Shown here piece by piece: positions 56,702 through 64,000 of a stretch of 64,000 nucleotides of DNA. The position numbers and the translations under genes are program-made. The DNA comes from Salmonella enterica subsp. arizonae (GTDB taxonomy: Bacteria > Pseudomonadota > Gammaproteobacteria > Enterobacterales > Enterobacteriaceae), in assembly GCF_008692845.1 (NCBI RefSeq), contig NZ_VXJW01000007.1, positions 221,235-285,234 of the forward strand, in the 5' to 3' direction. How positions within the stretch are numbered: the first letter of the stretch is position 1; each line of letters begins with the position of its first letter. The notes under the pieces are model-generated. The model had not been told where the DNA came from and searched no databases. It saw only the letters and a program-made list of their open reading frames with translations.

Positions 56702-57901
56702 ATGTCGGGGCTACATTCATGGCTTTTAGATAAGTCAACCAGTGACACCTATATGTTCATCAAGCGCCTGTCAGCCAACGATACCGGTGCGACGGGTGGG
56801 CATCAGGTTGGCATTTACATACCTTCTGGCATTGTTGAGCATCTTTTCCCTTCCATTAATCATACAAGGGATCTTAACCCGTCTGTGACGTTGAATGCGC
56901 ATACCTCCTCGCACATTTGCCCGGACACCGAGGCCAGGGCCGTTTATTACAATGGTCGTTTCTTTGGTAAGACCAGAAATGAAAAGCGTATTACTCGATG
57001 GGGCGGAGGAAAAAATCCTCTGCAAGACCCTGAGAACACGGGTGCACTGGCGTTACTGGCGTTTGACCATCGGCAGGGGGCAGATAGTCATTTTGTCGAT
57101 ATCTGGGTGTGTTATGACGCTGAAGAAGAAGATATTGTTGAGTCTTCACTCGGAGAGGTTGTTCCCGGTTCGCTAGTCTATGGCCCCGCAAATGAGATTC
57201 TGGGCGGCCTGGCTTTAAAAGAACCGGTCTCCAGTGGGTATCATCTTCCGGAAGAGTGGAGAACGAATTTCCCTTCTGGTAAGGAGATTATCCAGTATGC
57301 AGCAGCTCATTATTCCCCAAATGTCGTTGGCCCGGATAAGCAACTGATTGAACGGCGTCGTATTGAGTATGAAATTTTCCTGCTGGTGGAAGAAATGCAC
57401 GTTCTGGGTATGGTTCAGTCCGGGTTTGGTTCAGTAAATGAATTTATTGCACTGGCGAACTCCGTGAGTAACAGACGAAAATCACGGGCCGGTAAATCAC
57501 TGGAGCTGCATCTTGAACAGCTTTTTAATGAGCATGGACTGACAACCTTTGAGACTCAGGCCGTCACGGAAGGAAATAAGAAGCCAGATTTTTTATTCCC
57601 CTCTGCACAAGCTTATCACGATGAAACGTTTCCTGAGCAGAAGCTTCGTATGTTGGCAGTAAAAACGACCTGTAAAGATCGCTGGCGGCAGATATTAAAT
57701 GAAGCCGACAGAATTCAGGACATTTACCTCTTTACTCTTCAGGAAGGTGTTTCCGTTGCGCAATTTCAGGAGATGCAGCAGGAAAGGGTCAGGTTGGTTG
57801 TGCCCACTAGTCTTCATGATAAGTACCCGAAAACTATCCGGGAATATCTTATTTCGTTAGAAACGTTTATCGATGAAACTAAAACATTGTATGTCGATTA
57901 A
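56702..57901 (+). CDS. EcoRII-type restriction endonuclease
   Basis: About 399 residues, closely resembling R.EcoRII: N-terminal DNA-binding effector domain with FIKRLSANDTGATGGHQVGI and PDTEARAVYYNGRFFGKTRN, and a C-terminal PD-(D/E)xK-type catalytic domain with EGNKKPDFLFPS and LAVKTTCKDRWRQI. EcoRII enzymes recognise CCWGG and need two sites. Three consecutive candidate starts (GTG 56696, ATG 56699, ATG 56702) follow AGGAAG. It is convergent with its methyltransferase, separated by a shared hairpin terminator. Confidence 0.92.
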   Translation: MSGLHSWLLDKSTSDTYMFIKRLSANDTGATGGHQVGIYIPSGIVEHLFPSINHTRDLNPSVTLNAHTSSHICPDTEARAVYYNGRFFGKTRNEKRITRWGGGKNPLQDPENTGALALLAFDHRQGADSHFVDIWVCYDAEEEDIVESSLGEVVPGSLVYGPANEILGGLALKEPVSSGYHLPEEWRTNFPSGKEIIQYAAAHYSPNVVGPDKQLIERRRIEYEIFLLVEEMHVLGMVQSGFGSVNEFIALANSVSNRRKSRAGKSLELHLEQLFNEHGLTTFETQAVTEGNKKPDFLFPSAQAYHDETFPEQKLRMLAVKTTCKDRWRQILNEADRIQDIYLFTLQEGVSVAQFQEMQQERVRLVVPTSLHDKYPKTIREYLISLETFIDETKTLYVD

Positions 57902-57917
57902 ATAATTTCATTCTGTT

Positions 57918-57942
57918 ATCCCCCGGATGAATTCCGGGGGAT
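57918..57942. terminator. Bidirectional terminator between R and M genes
   Basis: ATCCCCCGGA and TCCGGGGGAT form a perfect 10-bp stem with a 5-base loop between the convergent restriction and methyltransferase genes, with T/A-rich flanks on both sides. Confidence 0.75.
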
Positions 57943-57951
57943 CTGTTTATA

Positions 57952-59376
57952 TTATTTTTTGGCTGCCTTGTTTGCTGCGGCTTTCATAATATAAGGCTGA
58001 AGCAGTTTCGCCACGGCTTCAAAAACGGGAACGACCACTGAGTTCCCGAACTGGCGATAGGCCTGGGTATCGGAAACGGGGATCCGGAATGGTTTGCCAC
58101 CTGGTTGCTCAAAACCCATCAGTCTGGCGCATTCATGAGGCGTCAGTCTTCTTGGCCTTTGTTCCTGATTCTCTGGATTAGAGAAATCGATTTCGCCGAG
58201 TTCTTTATCCCATCCTCTGTCGATGAGAATTTCAGAACCATCTTTATGATAACGAGCGGATAATGTTCTCGCGACGCTGTTTTCATTATTCGGATCAACC
58301 AGACCAAAACCGAACCCATTACCTTTGGCAGCATGCTTTTTAGCATAGTTATAGAGATATTCCCATAACTTAGGACTCAGGATATATTTACTGTCAACCG
58401 CAGGATCCAGAAGCTGACCAAATGTTGGTCTTTTCTCAGGGTAGAATTTATGAATATTCTTTAATGTGAATCCCTGATGGATATTAAGGTCACGGCGGAA
58501 TCCGACCAGAACAATACGCTCACGATGTTGTGGCAGGAAATTTTTACCATCAATAATTTTAGGATCATCTTTCCCTGTGATACTGGCATCAGCAACTTCA
58601 TAGCCCAATTCATCAAGGGTATCCATAATGACTTTAAACGTTTTACCCTTATCATGACTCTTAAGGTTCTTAACGTTTTCCAGCACAAAAATGGCTGGCT
58701 GCTTAGCCTTGATTATGCGGGCAACATCGAAAAATAGAGTCCCTTGCGCTTCACATTCGAACCCATGTGCGCGTCCGAGCGAGTTTTTCTTACTCACCCC
58801 AGCTAGACTGAATGGCTGGCAGGGAAAACCGGCCAGCAGGACGTCATGATCCGGGATTTGTTGATCGATATGAGCGTAGGCCTTCTCTTCAGAGATGCCT
58901 TCTTCTCCGCTTAGCGTGACTTCCCTGATATCCAGATTGAATGTGTGTGCGTCTTCATCGTTGTACCAGTTTGCTTTGTAGGTACGTACCGCTTCTTTAT
59001 TCCATTCGCTGGTAAAAACGCATTGCCCGCCGATGGCTTCGAATCCTTTACGGATACCACCAATACCGGCAAACAGGTCAATAAAGCGGAAATCATAGTC
59101 AGGATGATGAGCGGGTTGCTCCGGCAGCATTTTCCGTAACAGCGCTTCTTCAGCCATAGTGAGCGATTTTGGCTCGCACTTGCCATTTATCCAGCGGTTA
59201 AGGGTTTCGCGGCTCCACTCATTTTTACCTATTTTTCTTAGCAGTTCTGCGACATACTTCTGGTCGTAAATTTCAAGTACCCGATCAATCAGCTTCCTGT
59301 CGCGCTCTTGTTGTTGTTTTTCTTCAGCTTCTGCTTTTTCGAGCAGTTCCTGCGCAAATAAATCGAATTCAGACAT
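57952..59376 (-). CDS. DNA (cytosine-5) methyltransferase, M.EcoRII/Dcm type
   Basis: A 474-residue C5-methyltransferase. An N-terminal extension of about 95 residues has the Dcm/M.EcoRII-like regulatory helix region ([17 protein letters not shown]); motif I is [15 protein letters not shown], motif IV is GFPCQPFS with catalytic C186 (the same position as in M.EcoRII), and motif VI is [25 protein letters not shown] and [13 protein letters not shown] are motifs IX-X. It methylates the inner C of CCWGG and protects against the adjacent nuclease. The host chromosome also normally has Dcm, which would give the same protection. Confidence 0.93.
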   Translation of the reverse strand: MSEFDLFAQELLEKAEAEEKQQQERDRKLIDRVLEIYDQKYVAELLRKIGKNEWSRETLNRWINGKCEPKSLTMAEEALLRKMLPEQPAHHPDYDFRFIDLFAGIGGIRKGFEAIGGQCVFTSEWNKEAVRTYKANWYNDEDAHTFNLDIREVTLSGEEGISEEKAYAHIDQQIPDHDVLLAGFPCQPFSLAGVSKKNSLGRAHGFECEAQGTLFFDVARIIKAKQPAIFVLENVKNLKSHDKGKTFKVIMDTLDELGYEVADASITGKDDPKIIDGKNFLPQHRERIVLVGFRRDLNIHQGFTLKNIHKFYPEKRPTFGQLLDPAVDSKYILSPKLWEYLYNYAKKHAAKGNGFGFGLVDPNNENSVARTLSARYHKDGSEILIDRGWDKELGEIDFSNPENQEQRPRRLTPHECARLMGFEQPGGKPFRIPVSDTQAYRQFGNSVVVPVFEAVAKLLQPYIMKAAANKAAKK

Positions 59377-59478
59377 AACGCCTCCTCGGGGTTTATGGGT
59401 GAAAATATATCACTCATTTGACCCAGATGAAACGATTTGTTCTGGATATTTGATCAGTATATGGGTTCAACAGGCGTA

Positions 59479-60216
59479 CTAATTATGAGAGCCAGCCAAT
59501 AGTGTTGCCAGTCGCTCTGGATGACATATATGCAGACGGCGCTGCGAATCGTCCAGTATCCCGGCCAGTCTTAATTCCTTACTGAATCGCAAAGCAGTTT
59601 CTGTCTCACATCCTGCAAATTCAGCTACTTCACGCCACGTCCAGTCATACCCGGGAAAATAACTCGTCAGATACCAGAGGCTGCTCAGTACCCGGTGACG
59701 GGTGCGATAACGAGCGATCCAGGTCATGCGATGCTCTGCATCTGACAGACTTGCCACTACCTGATTTAACAGAAACTGGGCGAACTGCGGGTGATGACGC
59801 AGGAAATCGCTGTTGGAGTGAGGGATGACGTGGCACAGCGATGCAGTCTGCAAAACGCAGGCGTGGCAGTGATAGAATTCTGAACCAAATAACCCCAGAT
59901 AGCCAAACCAGTCGCCCTGTTGGCAGGCGCGGACCAACATCTCTTTGCCGTTTTCCAGCGTGTGATGTAAACCGACGACGCCATGGTTGAGGTACCAGAA
60001 ACCGCAGATGGGTTCTTCCTGTAGATAGATTTTGCTTCCTGCTTCACGGGTGATAGGGCGCAGCAGGGTGTGGCGGGAAAAGTGGGTGTAGTGGAAAGTG
60101 GCGTGATTGCGAGTTGGTGCGGTGAGAAACGGCATTTCCGCTGGCGGTGGAATGGCAGCCTGCTGAACTTGGACAGCAGAGGGAGTGTTATGGAAGCTGA
60201 CGTCTGAAATAATCAT
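59479..60216 (-). CDS. Crp/Fnr-like transcriptional regulator
   Basis: About 245 residues: an N-terminal linker, a cyclic-nucleotide-binding-like beta-roll (about 45-150; GKEMLVRACQQGDWFGYLG), and a C-terminal winged helix (WREVAEFAGCETETALRFSK). It lacks the cysteine cluster of FNR and the RxS cAMP motif of CRP, so the ligand is unknown. The ATG at 60216 overlaps the stop of the upstream Ner-like gene (ATGA), so they are co-translated. Both are transcribed away from the C-box region. Confidence 0.7.
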   Translation of the reverse strand: MIISDVSFHNTPSAVQVQQAAIPPPAEMPFLTAPTRNHATFHYTHFSRHTLLRPITREAGSKIYLQEEPICGFWYLNHGVVGLHHTLENGKEMLVRACQQGDWFGYLGLFGSEFYHCHACVLQTASLCHVIPHSNSDFLRHHPQFAQFLLNQVVASLSDAEHRMTWIARYRTRHRVLSSLWYLTSYFPGYDWTWREVAEFAGCETETALRFSKELRLAGILDDSQRRLHICHPERLATLLAGSHN

Positions 60217-60473
60217 AACCGACACCTGGCGGGGAGCGGATTTTTCGGTTGCCGTAGTTCGCCTTCTTCCTCATAGCGGCTAGGCCAGATTTCTGCGGGG
60301 TGAAGGTTGAGTGCGCGAGCAATCAGCCATTCGCCTTTCGGCCAGGGGCGTGAAAGCGCATTCGCCAGCGTGGAGGAGGCCAGCCCTGCTTCCCGCGAAA
60401 CCGCAGCCATACTGGTGCCGCGCTTGTGCAGGGCGGCGATGATGTCGGCTGGGTGCCAGTCTTGTTTAGTCAT
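60213..60473 (-). CDS. Ner/Nlp-type HTH DNA-binding protein
   Basis: An 86-residue protein starting MTKQDWHPADIIAALHKRGT. AAVSREAGLASSTLANALSR is a helix-turn-helix like phage Mu Ner and the SfsB/Nlp family, followed by RPWPKGEWLIARALNLHPAE, which is highly characteristic. Probably a small repressor or activator. It overlaps the Crp/Fnr-like gene by 4 bases and starts 17 bases from a C-box-like element. Confidence 0.8.
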   Translation of the reverse strand: MTKQDWHPADIIAALHKRGTSMAAVSREAGLASSTLANALSRPWPKGEWLIARALNLHPAEIWPSRYEEEGELRQPKNPLPARCRL

Positions 60474-60489
60474 TCCTGTTACCTCATTT

Positions 60490-60550
60490 GTGGACTATAA
60501 GTCACATTAGAGTATGCTAGCACGCTTTTTATGTGACTTATAGTCCGTGG
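60490..60550. promoter_or_regulatory. Inverted pair of C-box-like operators
   Basis: GTGGACTATAAGTCACAT at 60490-60507 is the reverse complement of the element ATGTGACTTATAGTCCGTGG at 60531-60550. Each holds the GACT...AGTC core typical of C-protein boxes of restriction-modification systems. They lie between the divergent Ner-like and first XRE genes and could control both directions. Confidence 0.75.
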
Positions 60551-60582
60551 AACAATAGGCAACAAAGATTGATGCTGGTCTT

Positions 60583-60846
60583 ATGGAAAAGACCGGATCA
60601 ATCAAAAAGCTGCTAGGCAACCGAATCAGGCAACTTCGTCGGGAGACGGGGCTGTCTCAGGAAGACTTTGCCGACAAATGCGGTATTGATCGCTCATACA
60701 TGAGTGGCATTGAGCGCGGAGTACGGAACCCTACACTTGAAATTTTGTGGGCAATATCTGGTGGTCTGGATTTAGATCTTAGTCATTTGTTTATGTTCGA
60801 AACAAATACCAAAGAAGAAATAGAAACCACGCTTTGTGACTCATAG
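60583..60846 (+). CDS. XRE-family C-protein-like regulator 1
   Basis: An 87-residue helix-turn-helix protein: LRRETGLSQEDFADKCGIDR, then SYMSGIERGVRNPTLEIL, the signature of R-M controller (C) proteins. A C-box-like element lies 33 bases upstream of its start, and another overlaps its own stop codon. It closely resembles the next gene, so the two are tandem paralogues. No restriction gene follows directly; the EcoRII-type pair lies on the other side of the Crp/Ner genes. Confidence 0.8.
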   Translation: MEKTGSIKKLLGNRIRQLRRETGLSQEDFADKCGIDRSYMSGIERGVRNPTLEILWAISGGLDLDLSHLFMFETNTKEEIETTLCDS

Positions 60847-60853
60847 TCCGTGG
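60834..60853 (+). promoter_or_regulatory. C-box-like operator before XRE gene 2
   Basis: TTGTGACTCATAGTCCGTGG differs at only two positions from the box at 60531-60550. It overlaps the TAG stop of XRE gene 1 and precedes XRE gene 2 by 32 bases. Confidence 0.75.
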
Positions 60854-60885
60854 TCTGATAGACGTCAACACGTCATCTTTCTTGG

Positions 60886-61107
60886 ATGAAAAATTCATCC
60901 AGTATTCAGGCTCTTTTTGGCGCACACCTTAAAAAGCTCAGGTTACAATCAGGCTTATCTCAGGAAGCATTTGCTGACAAGTGTGGCCTCGATCGTACGT
61001 ATGTGAGTGGGATTGAAAGAGGGGTCAGAAATCCTACCCTTGAAGTGATCAGTGTCCTTGCGGCAGGGCTAGAGGTTGAAATTAGTAAGCTTTTTGAATT
61101 TAGTTAA
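60886..61107 (+). CDS. XRE-family C-protein-like regulator 2
   Basis: A 73-residue paralogue of regulator 1: LRLQSGLSQEAFADKCGLDR, then TYVSGIERGVRNPTLEVISV. It lacks the short acidic C-terminal tail of regulator 1. It has its own C-box, so the two proteins may cross-regulate. A 432-residue gene of unknown function begins 121 bases downstream on the same strand and could be a target. Confidence 0.8.
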   Translation: MKNSSSIQALFGAHLKKLRLQSGLSQEAFADKCGLDRTYVSGIERGVRNPTLEVISVLAAGLEVEISKLFEFS

Positions 61108-61227
61108 TTGATTTTATAGATTATTTTGTTTTTACTTTTCTTTCGATGTCATACTGCCAAAAAGTGATTTCGTTCAATCACCTGTCACCCAGATTCTCTG
61201 ATAATGTTTTCCTAAAGGGAGAATGTC

Positions 61228-62526
61228 ATGTTAGAGAACCTGCAATCCAGTATCACCCAAGGTTTACCTCAAGATCGGGAAGCGCTGTACCACTTGGTCT
61301 GGCGCGAGCCCGCGGAGAGAATCGCCTCTCTCTATAACATCAGCAAAGAGCAACTGACAAAACGATGCGTTGAATTACGGATACCGAGACCGCTCGCGGG
61401 TTACTGGAAAGCGCTGGCGAAAGGGACTGCACCGGCGGTGCCACCTCTACCTGCTTTGAAAAAAGGCAAAACGGCAAAAATCTCGAAGGAAGCTGGCGTA
61501 ACCGTGTCGTCACCTACAGTCGCATTACCACAGCTACCACTACCTCGAGCGACGAGAAAGCAAACCACGATTACAGGGAACGGCTATGCGTTAATCAATG
61601 ATCTCAAAACGTATCTCCCGAAATCCAGTGTGACTGAAGACGGTTACTACAAGCCTGCGAAAAAGAAGCTCCTGGATCTCAATGTTTCGGATACGGGGTT
61701 TGATAGTGCAATAGAGTTCCTGAGCCGATTCTTTGATGCGCTGGGGAAACAGGGATATCGGGTAACGCTGGATGTTCCTGGCGAAAGAATGCACCGTGCG
61801 GATATTGATATTAAGGAAGATCCAAAAGAGGGTGGATATCGCTGGGACAATTTATGGCGGCCTTATACGCCAAGCATCATATGCATTGGCGATATGCATT
61901 TTGCGTTCAATCTTGCCGAAATGACGGAATATGTTCCTGCGAAAAAAATCAAAAATCGCTATGTTCGGGATGAACAGATGGTGCGGTGGATACGGGGTAA
62001 AAATAGCGAGCCTTTTCTTCATGTTTCTAAGCATACGCTGCCTACCGGACGGTTTCTTTTGCAACTCTATTCGCCTTATGAGTCCGCTGACTGGCGAGTG
62101 CAGTTCCGACAGACAAAACAATGTGGTTTGATTAGCCAGATCCCGAAGATGATTTCGGTATTGCAGGAAGCAGTTCCGCTGATTGCAAAGCAATTAGAAG
62201 AGGCCAGAATCAGAGCTGAGGAATGGCGGATTCAGCGGGAGCGAGAACACGCTATCTATCTGGAAAAGGAGCGGATACGTCAGGAAGAAGAGGCGTACAA
62301 CGCCAGCCGTACCGAGCTGAAATCCATTATGAGTCAGTGGGCGGAAGATAAACGGATGGAGCAGTTTTTCCGTGAAGCAGAGTTGGATGCGGCGAGTCTT
62401 GATGAGCAGCAGAAGGTTCAGGTAATGGAACGTCTGCAATTAGCGCGCCAGTTCTTGTTAGAGGATACGGCAGTTGAGCGATTACTGAAATGGAAAACGC
62501 CACATGAGCGATTAGATAAGAAATAA
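61228..62526 (+). CDS. Hypothetical protein, 432 residues, with HTH-like N-terminus and coiled coil
   Basis: Not a named family that I recognise. The N-terminal segment (DREALYHLVWREPAERIASLY ... ELRIPRPLAGYWKALAKG) recurs in ICE and plasmid proteins and looks like a helix-turn-helix. A Pro-rich linker (residues 75-110) and a globular domain follow, then a charged coiled coil (about 330-370; EEARIRAEEWRIQREREHAI). The start ATG at 61228 follows AAGGGAGAATGTC. Possibly a DNA-associated regulator of the island. Confidence 0.65.
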   Translation: MLENLQSSITQGLPQDREALYHLVWREPAERIASLYNISKEQLTKRCVELRIPRPLAGYWKALAKGTAPAVPPLPALKKGKTAKISKEAGVTVSSPTVALPQLPLPRATRKQTTITGNGYALINDLKTYLPKSSVTEDGYYKPAKKKLLDLNVSDTGFDSAIEFLSRFFDALGKQGYRVTLDVPGERMHRADIDIKEDPKEGGYRWDNLWRPYTPSIICIGDMHFAFNLAEMTEYVPAKKIKNRYVRDEQMVRWIRGKNSEPFLHVSKHTLPTGRFLLQLYSPYESADWRVQFRQTKQCGLISQIPKMISVLQEAVPLIAKQLEEARIRAEEWRIQREREHAIYLEKERIRQEEEAYNASRTELKSIMSQWAEDKRMEQFFREAELDAASLDEQQKVQVMERLQLARQFLLEDTAVERLLKWKTPHERLDKK

Positions 62527-62666
62527 CGGTTTTTTCTACCTTCGATAAATTTGTGAATCTTGTTATTAATACTCCGCCAGATAGTCGGCTAAGAGCGAAG
62601 AGCCTAAGTGGTTTATTTTGTGATAATACTCACCCTATAGGGAGGAAGGTTACCTAAAAATCACAA

Positions 62667-63194
62667 TCAAGATATGAAGTCAGGTCGGTGTGTTTTAATG
62701 CACTTAGAAACTTTTTCAATTATTTCTAGGCAGTTTTCAATAAAACCATCATCGACTTTTACTAGTCCAAAAATACCGGAAACATCCCCTTCTTCAAAGG
62801 TTGGTGTGTTTGAGCTTTCCACCACGAAGTTAAGAGTACTAATTTTACTAATAAGACTCTTGTAACTTGTCCCGTCTCCATGCTTTAGTGCATTGATTGC
62901 AAGATAAAAATTATGAAAGTCTTCTTTTAAAGCATACTCACCCGCTTGTTCTAGAATCAACGCTGCCTCTTTGAAACCATTTCGACATGCAAGTCCTTGT
63001 TGCAGGTGTGCTTCAAAAATTGAAAACAATCCAACTATATGTATCATCTTTTGTAGTTTCAGAGCCTGTAAAATTTTAACAAGAGGAGTTGAGCCAGTTT
63101 CTGATAATTCATTCATCGTTTCATCATAGGCCTCGTTTATCACCCTCAATGAAAAATATGTACATCTATATGCAAGCTCATTGAATTGATGCAT
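62667..63194 (-). CDS. Hypothetical protein, 175 residues
   Basis: Unrecognised, mostly helical. FYLAINALKHGDGTSYKSLI resembles the NALKHG-type motif seen in HEPN-like or abortive-infection-associated proteins, but this is a weak hint. The gene is AT-rich and stands beside the Rx4H (HEPN-like) gene on the same strand with a gap of about 120 bases. Possibly part of a small defence pair. Confidence 0.5.
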   Translation of the reverse strand: MHQFNELAYRCTYFSLRVINEAYDETMNELSETGSTPLVKILQALKLQKMIHIVGLFSIFEAHLQQGLACRNGFKEAALILEQAGEYALKEDFHNFYLAINALKHGDGTSYKSLISKISTLNFVVESSNTPTFEEGDVSGIFGLVKVDDGFIENCLEIIEKVSKCIKTHRPDFIS

Positions 63195-63315
63195 TTTCTA
63201 GAGTTCCTTTAAATTTGCGTGATGTCATCACACGCCCCATTCAGTCGTGTAAGTTGTAAGCAAAAGCAACCTTAATAGGTTAATAACTTTGAATATAGGC
63301 ATCTAATACATACTG

Positions 63316-63888
63316 TTACTCATTTTCTAACACTACAGATGACTCCGGTTCGATGATAAGAAGAGAGATTTGAACGGCTATTTTTAGATATCGTTCAGCT
63401 TCATCTTTTGTGAGTTCGAAATCTCTCAGATGACTCGCTTCATTTCGTAGCTTTCTCATCCTATCTACCAAGATAGCGGTTGATTTATCAATTTTCCCTT
63501 CTCTTACTAACCATTCAATAAATAATAAAGGATTAATTCTTGGAATTGATGCCCCCTGGACAAAACCTGCTTTTCCTGCCGCTTCTTCAATTAGTAACCA
63601 TGACTCCATAATTGCGGCCCTAGGCGATACGTCCGCAATGCGCTCTAACTGCGACATACGTTTAGAAAACTCGATACCTTCCTCAGGCAGATCTTTTGAG
63701 ACTTCAATCAAGGGAGCTTCATTAGCTAAATCTTCCGCGGCTTTTAACCCTAAAGTAAATTCAGCTTCAGCATTTCCAAATTTTACTTTAGATAACCGGA
63801 GAATTAGCTCTTTAACATCATTACCATATTTTTGAACAAACCATACAAAAGCCAATGGCCAAGCTAATGCTGATTGACCCTGGCCCAA
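63316..63888 (-). CDS. HEPN-like (DUF4145-related) protein, N-terminus uncertain
   Basis: About 190 residues. The C-terminal half (PRAAIMESWLLIEEAAGKAG ... RMRKLRNEASHLRDFELTKD ... RYLKIAVQISLLI) resembles DUF4145/HEPN-type domains, with the Rx4H motif RNEASH that forms the ribonuclease site in active HEPN toxins. An N-terminal membrane-like stretch (ALAWPLAFVWFVQKYG) precedes. The only start is a TTG at 63888 inside a 51-bp tandem repeat, so the original N-terminus was probably replaced. Confidence 0.6.
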   Translation of the reverse strand: MGQGQSALAWPLAFVWFVQKYGNDVKELILRLSKVKFGNAEAEFTLGLKAAEDLANEAPLIEVSKDLPEEGIEFSKRMSQLERIADVSPRAAIMESWLLIEEAAGKAGFVQGASIPRINPLLFIEWLVREGKIDKSTAILVDRMRKLRNEASHLRDFELTKDEAERYLKIAVQISLLIIEPESSVVLENE

Positions 63889-63976
63889 ATTCAGTACAGT
63901 GCTAAATCAGAGATCTTCGTCTTTCTGACCCTGGCCCAAATTCAGTACAGTGCTAAATCAGAGATCTTCGTCTTTC
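63875..63976. repeat. Two 51-bp tandem direct repeats
   Basis: Copies at 63875-63925 and 63926-63976 are identical by eye (each begins TGACCCTGGCCCAAATTCAG and ends ATCTTCGTCTTTC). They adjoin the start of the HEPN-like gene. I do not recognise the unit; it may be the end of an insertion sequence, a duplication scar or an attachment-type repeat. Confidence 0.8.
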
Positions 63977-64000
63977 CGGAGACTTCGGATAAATTCAGCC

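Larger units (their letters stand above)
33246..64000. mobile_element. leuX-associated genomic island (degraded ICE-like element with cargo)
   Basis: Sequence from the end of leuX to the window edge has no recognisable Salmonella core genes. It holds a tyrosine-integrase pseudogene, a MobH relaxase, four genes of an ICE-type conjugation module, and blocks of sharply different base composition. The conjugation module is incomplete: no coupling protein, VirB4-type ATPase or pilus genes are visible. I did not find a second copy of the leuX 3' end in the window, so the right junction is outside it. Confidence 0.85.

Noticed and set aside
33246..64000. Second copy of the leuX 3' end as attR
   Set aside because: I looked for GGTTCGAGTCCGGCC or a close match in the island and saw none in the window; the right end probably lies beyond it.

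Overview
The window reads as chromosome of a Salmonella enterica-like enterobacterium. The left half has the gene order treB-treR-mgtL-mgtA-ridA-pyrI-pyrB-pyrL, an arginine deiminase cluster, argI, rraB and miaE (E. coli K-12 lacks miaE), then valS-holC-pepA, lptF-lptG, yjgR, a decayed idn cluster, ahr and tRNA-Leu leuX. Core intergenic regions carry REP and ERIC repeats, as is usual in this group. The serovar cannot be decided from the sequence.

Bases 1-16016 are core. They hold trehalose control, Mg2+ uptake with its MgtL leader, the pyrBI attenuator operon, and an arginine-catabolic cluster in the transcription order arcA-arcC-arcB-transporter-ArgR paralogue. Next to that cluster is anabolic argI with a textbook pair of ARG boxes. 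A stub of yjgK lies between the catabolic cluster and argI.

Bases about 16017-19299 are an insertion that cut the 5' ends off both yjgM and yjgN. I read it as an integrated remnant of a ColE1-family plasmid. It has a 5'-truncated MbeA-type relaxase with an overlapping mbeB stub, a two-gene cargo (a lipase-effector-like protein lacking a GxSxG nucleophile elbow, and a membrane-anchored candidate immunity protein), and a ColE1 RNAI/RNAII control region in which RNAI is exactly 108 nt with its promoter spacing intact. The replication origin itself is missing.

Bases 19811-33245 return to core. The idnD-idnO-idnT-idnR genes have been reduced to fused fragments by internal deletions and frameshifts, while idnK and ahr remain open.

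Bases 33246-64000 are a genomic island downstream of leuX; its right end is not reached. It has an integrase pseudogene with two in-frame stops, a MobH relaxase and four genes of an ICE-type conjugation module, so it is a degraded ICE-like backbone. Its cargo is (a) a NUDIX hydrolase, an ArdC antirestriction protein and an HNH endonuclease resembling sulfur-sensing McrA-type enzymes; (b) a very AT-rich, tightly overlapping five-gene operon (metallophosphoesterase, helical protein, two different P-loop GTPases, GAP1-like protein), which I consider the most interesting system here and a probable NTP-dependent conflict or immune system; (c) a sulfated-glycan cassette (secreted beta-helix protein, LacY-type symporter, sulfatase, TauE/SafE exporter, radical-SAM sulfatase maturase); (d) an EcoRII-type restriction-modification pair; (e) a regulator block with two tandem C-protein-like XRE genes and three C-box-like operators; and (f) genes of unknown function including an Rx4H (HEPN-like) protein. 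The window ends in a 51-bp tandem duplication.
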